Part shown: piece by piece, positions 1 to 4,254 of the stretch
Position numbering within the stretch: the first letter of the stretch is position 1
Layout: each line of letters starts with the position of its first letter
From: Phycisphaerae bacterium
GTDB lineage: Bacteria > Planctomycetota > Phycisphaerae > Sedimentisphaerales > Anaerobacaceae
Direction of reading: 5' to 3'
NCBI GenBank assembly: GCA_030609625.1
Contig: JAUWBX010000134.1
Location: 1 to 6,333 of the forward strand
Length of the DNA: 6,333 bases
The notes under the pieces: generated by a model
What the model saw: only the letters and a program-made list of their open reading frames with translations
Told to the model about the DNA's origin: nothing
Databases searched by the model: none
Position numbers and translations under genes: made by a program

Positions 1-698
1 GCAAAACATAATTCCATACTTTCCGGTTTATCAGCAACGCTCAGATTTAATTGAGCGGCAGTCGAGCGAACCTCATCTTTTTTTAACTCGCCTAAAGGAA
101 GAACAAACCTTCCCAGCTTTTCTCGAGTTATTCCATAAAGAAAATAGCTTTGGTCCTTGGCTTTGTCCTTTGCCCGGCTAAGTCGCGTTTGCCGTGGCAC
201 GGCCATCTTGGCCGTGTTTTCACGGGCTGGAAGCCCGTGCCACGTTCTGGAAACTTTCGCATAATGGCCGGTAGCGAGATAACTAATCCCAAATGTTTCC
301 TCTAAAAAATCCCACAGCAGCGAAAACTTGAGAAATGTATTGCAGTCAACACAGGGATTTGGAGTTTCGCCCCTTGCATAAGATTGACGGAATTGCTTTA
401 TTATAAGCTCTTCGAAGGGTCCGGTAACATCGACAAAATAATGAGGTATATTCAATTCACCGCAAACAAAGGCGGCATCAGCACCGCAGCATCCTCTGCT
501 GTTTGTATTGCACGATACGGGTATCTTCATCGTGATACCCAATACGTCCCAGCCTTGTTCTTTGAGCAGATAAGCCGTAACGCTGCTGTCAACTCCGCCG
601 CTCATAAGCACCGCAATTTGTTTGGACGGTTCCTTCTTAGATTCCCACGGTGAGAGACTCGGCTCCAATAACTTAATGTTCCACTTATTGGCTGCCAT
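1..698 (-). CDS. mnmA: tRNA-specific 2-thiouridylase MnmA, 3' end outside the window
   Basis: MnmA adenylates U34 of the Glu, Gln and Lys tRNAs and replaces its 2-oxygen with sulfur; it is cytoplasmic. About 232 codons are visible, read leftward from ATG 696-698, and the open frame leaves the window. Seen: the PP-loop SGGVDSS at residues 33-39, TPNPCVDCN at 112-120, ATGHY at 142-146, KDQSYFLY at 181-188, and ESMELCF at 226-232. By family comparison C119 and C231 match the two catalytic cysteines (E. coli C102 and C199). C116 sits where E. coli has Asp99, giving a CxxC plus C pattern like that of Fe-S-binding thiouridylases. An in-frame TAA 6 nt upstream fixes the start at this ATG or later, and the Shine-Dalgarno is weak. 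The N-terminus carries about 25 residues before the core. Residues 152-169 are encoded by an inserted palindromic repeat. It lies 15 bp after cysK, so the two are probably co-transcribed. Confidence 0.93.
   Translation of the reverse strand, partial: MAANKWNIKLLEPSLSPWESKKEPSKQIAVLMSGGVDSSVTAYLLKEQGWDVLGITMKIPVSCNTNSRGCCGADAAFVCGELNIPHYFVDVTGPFEELIIKQFRQSYARGETPNPCVDCNTFLKFSLLWDFLEETFGISYLATGHYAKVSRTWHGLPARENTAKMAVPRQTRLSRAKDKAKDQSYFLYGITREKLGRFVLPLGELKKDEVRSTAAQLNLSVADKPESMELCF
193..244. repeat. Double-hairpin palindromic repeat inserted in frame in mnmA
   Basis: This 52-bp element contains two perfect 8-bp stems with 3-nt loops. One is CACGGCCA-TCT-TGGCCGTG (198-216) and the other is CACGGGCT-GGA-AGCCCGTG (221-239). 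They are separated by TTTT and enclosed by a perfect outer pair CGTGG/CCACG (193-197 with 240-244), so the whole can fold as a three-way junction. It is GC-rich and unlike the flanking gene. It lies inside mnmA between the conserved ATGHY and KDQSYFLY blocks and adds about 18 residues (152-169) without breaking the frame. I recall dispersed repeats with these core words in planctomycete and verrucomicrobial genomes; that link is from memory. No second copy is in the window. Confidence 0.85.
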
Positions 699-713
699 TT
701 GTTATTAATAATC

Positions 714-1634
714 TCACTCGAACAATCCCGTACTTATATACCGCTCGGCTGTATCAGGCAAAATAACAACAATCAGTTTGTCGGCATTTTCCTGGCGTTT
801 GGCTATTTTGAGTGCGGCCGCCGCCGCGGCACCTGATGATATGCCGGCAAAGATGCCCTCTTCTTTAGCTAAGCGTTTTGCCATATCGAACGCTTCTGTG
901 TTTGTTATTTGAACTATCTCGTCAACGAGCTCCATGTTTAATACATCCGGGATAAAGCCGGCCCCGATTCCCTGGATCATATGCGGGCCGGGTTTATCCC
1001 CGGAAAGTATCGCCGAATCAGCCGGCTCAATAGCAATAGCTTTGACAGATGGTTTTCTTGATTTGAGCACTTCACTGACGCCGGTAATCGTTCCGCCGGT
1101 ACCTACGCCGGAAATAAAGATATCCACCGCCCCATCAGTATCATCCCAAATCTCTTCAGCGGTTGTTTCCCTGTGAACCTGGGGATTTGCAGGGTTCTTA
1201 AACTGCTGCGGCATAAAGGCACCATCGGTTTTTTCTACGATTTCGCCGGCTCTATTGACCGCACCGGTCATTCCCTCTTCGGCAGGCGTAAGCACAAGTT
1301 CGGCACCGAATAGTTGGAGTATTTTCCTTCGCTCAATTGTCATCGATTCGGGCATAGTAAGTATCAGCTTATAACCCCTTGCCGCCGCAACCCATGCAAG
1401 TGCAATGCCGGTATTGCCGCTGGTTGGTTCAACAAGAGTCATTCCCGGCTTGATTTTACCTTCACGTTCTGCAGCTAATATCATATTAACCCCGATACGG
1501 TCTTTTACACTGCCGGCGGGATTGAAGAACTCCAGTTTGGCCGCTATCTTTGCTTTACAATCTTTACTTATTCTATTGAGTTTAACCAGCGGTGTCTTAC
1601 CAATCAACTCTGTCATATCTTTTGCTATACTCAT
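714..1634 (-). CDS. cysK: Cysteine synthase A (O-acetylserine sulfhydrylase)
   Basis: This PLP enzyme joins O-acetylserine and sulfide to give cysteine and acetate in the cytoplasm. At 306 residues it has the normal length for the family. Seen: NPAGSVKDR at 38-46 with K44 as the PLP Schiff-base lysine; TSGNTG at 71-76, the substrate loop with N74 near the cofactor; GVGTGGT at 176-182, which binds the phosphate; GIGAGFIP at 223-230; and SSGAA near 267-271, where S268 is expected to face the pyridine nitrogen. The C-terminus ERYISTGLFE is typical of CysK. The ATG at 1632-1634 is preceded by AGAGGA (plus-strand 1643-1648) with 8-nt spacing, which supports this start. It is divergent from the regulator gene and cysE, whose product supplies its substrate. 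The closest alternative is cystathionine beta-synthase-like OASS, but the short single-domain layout favours CysK. Confidence 0.96.
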   Translation of the reverse strand: MSIAKDMTELIGKTPLVKLNRISKDCKAKIAAKLEFFNPAGSVKDRIGVNMILAAEREGKIKPGMTLVEPTSGNTGIALAWVAAARGYKLILTMPESMTIERRKILQLFGAELVLTPAEEGMTGAVNRAGEIVEKTDGAFMPQQFKNPANPQVHRETTAEEIWDDTDGAVDIFISGVGTGGTITGVSEVLKSRKPSVKAIAIEPADSAILSGDKPGPHMIQGIGAGFIPDVLNMELVDEIVQITNTEAFDMAKRLAKEEGIFAGISSGAAAAAALKIAKRQENADKLIVVILPDTAERYISTGLFE

Positions 1635-1748
1635 TTACTCAATCCTCTAAAAAACATGTTAAAAACGAACTGAAGAACAATTATTTTTTTCGGCGTACTT
1701 TCACGCAAAACCGCTTTTAAGGCGTATTGGCACTTCTTCGATATTTTC

Positions 1749-1777
1749 ATTATATAAATATCTTGAGTAAACCAATA
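1749..1777 (-). promoter_or_regulatory. Candidate cysK promoter
   Basis: On the minus strand there is a perfect TATAAT (plus-strand ATTATA at 1749-1754). With a 17-bp spacer the -35 position reads TATTGG (1772-1777), a poor match. Transcription would start near 1742 and leave a leader of about 105 nt before the cysK ATG. A second TATAAT in the same orientation (plus-strand 1786-1791) is an alternative about 37 bp further upstream. AT-rich sequence gives such matches by chance, so this is a suggestion. Confidence 0.35.
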
Positions 1778-1785
1778 GGAATACT
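1766..1785. promoter_or_regulatory. Candidate operator dyad at the cysK promoter
   Basis: Arms AGTA (1766-1769) and TACT (1782-1785) share a centre with an inner CC (1772-1773) and GG (1778-1779), giving a 20-bp imperfect dyad. It covers the -35 position of the proposed cysK promoter. It shares the word CA(A/G)TAGGAA with the dyad upstream of the regulator gene (1774-1781 here lies in CCAATAGGAA; the other copy is CAGTAGGAA at 1925-1933). Both could be bound by the Rrf2-family protein encoded next door. This is inference from the sequence pattern only. Confidence 0.3.
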
Positions 1786-1881
1786 ATTATATAAATAAAA
1801 AAGTTCATTTTCAAACATTTTTTGAGAAAAAAACAAAAAAAACTCAATTTTTCAGAAAGACTTGCGAATTTTTATGTTTTT

Positions 1882-1923
1882 TTGCCAACAAAGGTTGACA
1901 AATTCGTATAATATACTACTAAT
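1882..1923 (+). promoter_or_regulatory. Candidate promoter of the regulator operon
   Basis: Two overlapping sigma70-like readings are possible. One has a perfect -35 TTGACA (1895-1900), a 17-bp spacer and a weak -10 ACTAAT (1918-1923). The other has TTGCCA (1882-1887), a 19-bp spacer and a perfect -10 TATAAT (1907-1912). Either way the start of transcription falls just upstream of the GTG at 1951, and the dyad at 1911-1935 overlaps the -10 or the start site. Long A and T tracts just upstream could act as an UP element. Confidence 0.5.
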
Positions 1924-1935
1924 GCAGTAGGAAAT
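1911..1935. promoter_or_regulatory. Candidate Rrf2/IscR-type operator (autoregulatory)
   Basis: A perfect inverted repeat CTACT (1916-1920) / AGTAG (1926-1930) around AATGC is extended by pairing of 1911, 1912 and 1914 with 1935, 1934 and 1932. The resulting 25-bp dyad has the same length and layout as the IscR type 1 site, with ATA at the left edge, ACTA, a short AT-rich centre, C-AGT and AT at the right edge. By my hand alignment about 18 of 25 positions agree with that consensus as I remember it. Its overlap with the promoter would suit repression of the regulator's own operon. Confidence 0.45.
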
Positions 1936-1938
1936 CAT

Positions 1939-1944
1939 AGGAGA
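1939..1944 (+). promoter_or_regulatory. Ribosome binding site fixing a GTG start
   Basis: AGGAGA lies 6 nt before GTG 1951. It is the only strong Shine-Dalgarno in reach and supports the GTG as the true start of the regulator; the resulting protein begins MKLSTRTRYG, the usual Rrf2-family N-terminus. Confidence 0.75.
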
Positions 1945-1950
1945 CTGATA

Positions 1951-2385
1951 GTGAAACTTTCGACTCGAACCAGATACGGAATACGGGCAGTATTGGAATT
2001 AGCTGAAAATTACGGCAAGGGGCCTTTGCAATTGAAAATCATTGCTCAGCGTCAGGATATATCCGTCAAATATCTCGAGCAATTGATGGCCGTTCTTAGG
2101 TCAGCAGGATTTATCAAAAGCATCAGAGGCTCCAAAGGCGGGTATATGCTTGCAAAAGCTCCGATGCAGATTAAACTTGGCGACGTTTTTTATTGCCTGG
2201 AGGGACCTGTAATTATATCCGAGTGTGTTGAAAACGAAAGTTACTGTACAAGAACAAATGATTGTGTCGCCAGGCAAATCTGGGCCGAGGTGCAGAAGGC
2301 AATTATGGGGGTTCTGCAATCGATAACATTGCAGAATCTTGTTGACAGGGCAAAACATAATAAATCTTTGGATTATCATATATAG
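1951..2385 (+). CDS. Rrf2-family transcriptional regulator, putative Fe-S sensor
   Basis: This is a cytoplasmic DNA-binding regulator of the Rrf2 family (IscR, NsrR, CymR). It has 144 residues, normal for the family, and starts at GTG with a strong Shine-Dalgarno. Seen: the N-terminal MKLSTRTRYGIRAVLELA typical of the family; a winged helix-turn-helix with the recognition part around ISVKYLEQLMAVLRSAG (37-53); the wing RGSKGGYMLA (59-68); and a dimerisation helix after 106. C92, C99 and C105 form C-x6-C-x5-C, close to the C-x5-C-x5-C of IscR (C92, C98, C104), so an Fe-S cluster is plausible; C82 is a further cysteine. CymR, the Firmicute cysteine regulator, lacks this triad, so this looks like an IscR-like protein placed over a CymR-like regulon. 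It heads the cysE-nadA-metX-metY run and probably regulates it, itself and cysK. The target and sensed signal are inferred. Confidence 0.92.
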   Translation: MKLSTRTRYGIRAVLELAENYGKGPLQLKIIAQRQDISVKYLEQLMAVLRSAGFIKSIRGSKGGYMLAKAPMQIKLGDVFYCLEGPVIISECVENESYCTRTNDCVARQIWAEVQKAIMGVLQSITLQNLVDRAKHNKSLDYHI

Positions 2386-2387
2386 GG
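2384..2387 (+). promoter_or_regulatory. Ribosome binding site of cysE overlapping the upstream stop
   Basis: AGGG overlaps the TAG stop of the regulator gene (2383-2385) and is 7 nt before ATG 2395. This favours the ATG over the in-frame TTG at 2389, which would be only 1 nt from the motif. The overlap suggests translational coupling. Confidence 0.55.
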
Positions 2388-2394
2388 TTTGAAA

Positions 2395-3321
2395 ATGAAA
2401 AAGAACAAATTAACCTCCAGGAAAATGGAAAAACTGATTAGTGAAATTACCCATACGTATAAGGGCGATTCCGGCATAAATTTTATTGATGCCTCTAATT
2501 TACTGCACCGGCAAAAGATTTTGGAAATTCTTGATTTGCTAACCGAAGTGCTCTTCCCAGGCTATACCGGAAAAAGGACGGTAACAAAATCAAATATCAA
2601 CTTTATCCTTGGTGATATTCTGTGTCAGGTCTATACTGAGCTTTCCGAACAGATAGAACGAGCTTATCAATACCAGTGCAGAATAAAGAAATGCGACGGC
2701 TGTGACTGCCGGACAATGGCAGAGAATGTTACACAGCATTTTTTGACTCAACTTCCGAGAATTAGAGAGCTGCTAAAAGGTGATGTCGGTGCGGCTTTTG
2801 ATGGTGACCCGGCGGCAAAGTCTTTTGAAGAAATTGTGATAAGTTATCCCTGCATCATGGCAATTGCAACGTATCGCATCGCACATGAATTGTATCTTAA
2901 AGAAGTGCCGTTAATTCCGCGGATAATGAGCGAGTGCGCACACTCCAAAACCGGCATCGACATACATCCCGGAGCAAAGATAGGCAAAAATTTCTTTATC
3001 GACCACGGCACAGGCGTCGTGATAGGCGAAACTACTGTCATAGGTGAGAACGTCAAAATTTATCAGGGCACTACCCTCGGAGCTATGAGTTTTCCAAAGG
3101 ACGAGAGAGGAAGGATAATTAAGGGCGGTAAAAGGCATCCGACGATAGAGGATAATGTAACAATTTACGCTGAGGCGACGATTCTGGGCAACGTAACTAT
3201 AGGTGCCGGCACTATAATCGGTGGTAACGTATGGATAAAGGAATCGGTGTCGGCCGGAGTTACAGTTACAGTAGCCAATACGGATTTGGTTTATACAAAA
3301 CACAACAAGCAGCAAAGCTGA
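2395..3321 (+). CDS. cysE: Serine O-acetyltransferase (EpsC-like, long form)
   Basis: This enzyme transfers acetyl from acetyl-CoA to L-serine, giving O-acetylserine, the substrate of CysK; it is cytoplasmic. From ATG 2395 it has 308 residues (310 if TTG 2389 is used). Residues about 1-180 form a helical N-terminal domain. Residues about 185-300 form a left-handed beta helix of hexapeptide repeats. Seen: DIHPGAKIG at 189-197, DHGTGVVIGET at 203-213 with H204 as the likely catalytic base and D189 as its partner, then QGTTLGA, KGGKRHPTIED and GNVTIGAGTIIGG. The N-terminal domain carries a cysteine cluster, C95, C100, C103 and C105 (C-x4-C-x2-C-x-C), that E. coli CysE lacks. The protein ends KQQS rather than in the Ile that lets E. 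coli-type CysE dock into CysK. The gap to the regulator is 9 bp and to nadA 13 bp. Confidence 0.93.
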   Translation: MKKNKLTSRKMEKLISEITHTYKGDSGINFIDASNLLHRQKILEILDLLTEVLFPGYTGKRTVTKSNINFILGDILCQVYTELSEQIERAYQYQCRIKKCDGCDCRTMAENVTQHFLTQLPRIRELLKGDVGAAFDGDPAAKSFEEIVISYPCIMAIATYRIAHELYLKEVPLIPRIMSECAHSKTGIDIHPGAKIGKNFFIDHGTGVVIGETTVIGENVKIYQGTTLGAMSFPKDERGRIIKGGKRHPTIEDNVTIYAEATILGNVTIGAGTIIGGNVWIKESVSAGVTVTVANTDLVYTKHNKQQS

Positions 3322-3334
3322 AACGAGATACGAG

Positions 3335-4252
3335 ATGGACGAACGGTTACTTGGAAAAATAAAAAAGTTGAAAGATGAACATAGAGCAGTGATACTTGCT
3401 CACAACTATCAGCCCGGCGAGATACAGGACCTTGCTGATTTTACCGGCGATTCTTTGGGTTTGAGTATAAAGGCGGCCGAGACCGATGCTGACGTAATTG
3501 TCTTTTGTGGTGTGCAGTTTATGGCGGAGACCGCTGCTATTCTGTCGCCCGAGAAGACCGTGCTTTTGCCGGACAAATCCGCCGGCTGCCCTATGGCTGA
3601 TATGATAACTGCCGAACAACTACGCCAACTGAAGAAGGAATATCCTGATGCCCTGGTAGTCTGTTATGTTAATAGCTCCGCAGAGGTCAAGGCCGACAGC
3701 GATTACTGTTGTACCAGTGCTAATGCGGTCGAAGTGGTAAACTCTTTGCCGAAGGATAGGCGAATTATCTTTGTGCCGGACCAGCATCTTGGTCGGTTTG
3801 CTGCTGAAAGGACCGGCCGAGACCTTGTGCTCTGGCCCGGTTATTGTCACGTACATGTGGTGATAACCGAGGATGATATCAGGACTGCAAGGGCGAAATA
3901 CCCGGATGCGATTGTAATGGCGCACCCGGAATGCACTGAGCCGGTCAAGGAACTATCAGACGAGATGCTTAGCACCAGCCAGATGCTCAAGTTTGCTGCC
4001 AGAAGCACAGCGAAACGGTTTATAATAGCCACCGAGATAGGAATAATTCATACCTTGAAGAAAGAGAATCCTAACGCTCAATTTATCGCAGCCAGCGAAA
4101 GGGCTATCTGTCCCAATATGAAAAAGATTACCATGGAGAAGATTGTCTGGGCACTTGAAGATATGCAATACAAAATATCTGTACCCAACGCAATAAGGGA
4201 AAAGGCGAAAAAGGCCCTGGACAAAATGGTGGAGATTCTACCAGCGAGATAA
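3335..4252 (+). CDS. nadA: Quinolinate synthase NadA
   Basis: NadA condenses iminoaspartate with dihydroxyacetone phosphate to quinolinate, the precursor of NAD, using a [4Fe-4S] cluster; it is cytoplasmic. Its 305 residues match the short thermotogal-type enzyme rather than the longer E. coli one. By family alignment C85 (in KSAGCPMAD), C171 (in PGYCHVH) and C259 (in ICPNMKK) are the three cluster ligands. H23 and Y25 (AHNYQ), Y111 and N113 (CYVNS), H174, H197 and E199 (AHPEC) and S128 fit the active site. All key residues appear present. The ATG at 3335 has only a weak GAG-type Shine-Dalgarno. It sits 13 bp after cysE and 2 bp before metX, so it is surely in the same transcript. No nadB or nadC is in the window, and its place among Cys/Met genes is unexpected. 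Confidence 0.96.
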   Translation: MDERLLGKIKKLKDEHRAVILAHNYQPGEIQDLADFTGDSLGLSIKAAETDADVIVFCGVQFMAETAAILSPEKTVLLPDKSAGCPMADMITAEQLRQLKKEYPDALVVCYVNSSAEVKADSDYCCTSANAVEVVNSLPKDRRIIFVPDQHLGRFAAERTGRDLVLWPGYCHVHVVITEDDIRTARAKYPDAIVMAHPECTEPVKELSDEMLSTSQMLKFAARSTAKRFIIATEIGIIHTLKKENPNAQFIAASERAICPNMKKITMEKIVWALEDMQYKISVPNAIREKAKKALDKMVEILPAR

Positions 4253-4254
4253 GA

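Larger units (their letters stand above)
1635..1950. other. Divergent AT-rich regulatory intergenic region
   Basis: This 316-bp gap separates cysK (leftward) from the regulator operon (rightward) and should hold both promoters. I see no small gene in it. Visible structure: an 8-bp palindrome AACATGTT at 1653-1660 in the cysK leader; a direct repeat GGCGTA-N4-CAC at 1692-1704 and 1721-1733; a 12-nt direct repeat ATTATATAAATA at 1749-1760 and 1786-1797; a 20-bp imperfect dyad at 1766-1785; a long A-tract region with an inverted pair TTGAG/CTCAA (1822-1826 and 1843-1847); and the regulator promoter with its own dyad at 1882-1935. The base composition is far more AT-rich than the genes. Confidence 0.8.

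Noticed and set aside
198..239. The two GC hairpins considered as an intrinsic terminator or a CRISPR repeat
   Set aside because: They are inside an open reading frame, the T run is only four bases, and there is no array of repeats and spacers.
384..653. Plus-strand open frame of 89 codons
   Set aside because: It lies wholly antisense to mnmA, whose conserved motifs read through the same region on the minus strand.
1822..1847. Inverted pair TTGAG/CTCAA flanking an A run, considered as a terminator
   Set aside because: The stem is only 5 bp, AT-rich and has a 16-nt loop; it lies between divergent promoters where no transcript should end.
1635..1950. Possible SAM riboswitch or T-box leader before the Cys/Met genes
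   Set aside because: I could not find the expected conserved core or a terminator/antiterminator pair in either direction; the regulator leader is too short.
2911..3315. Minus-strand open frame of 134 codons across cysE
   Set aside because: The opposite strand encodes the conserved hexapeptide-repeat domain of CysE; the frame shows no recognisable motif and no Shine-Dalgarno worth noting.
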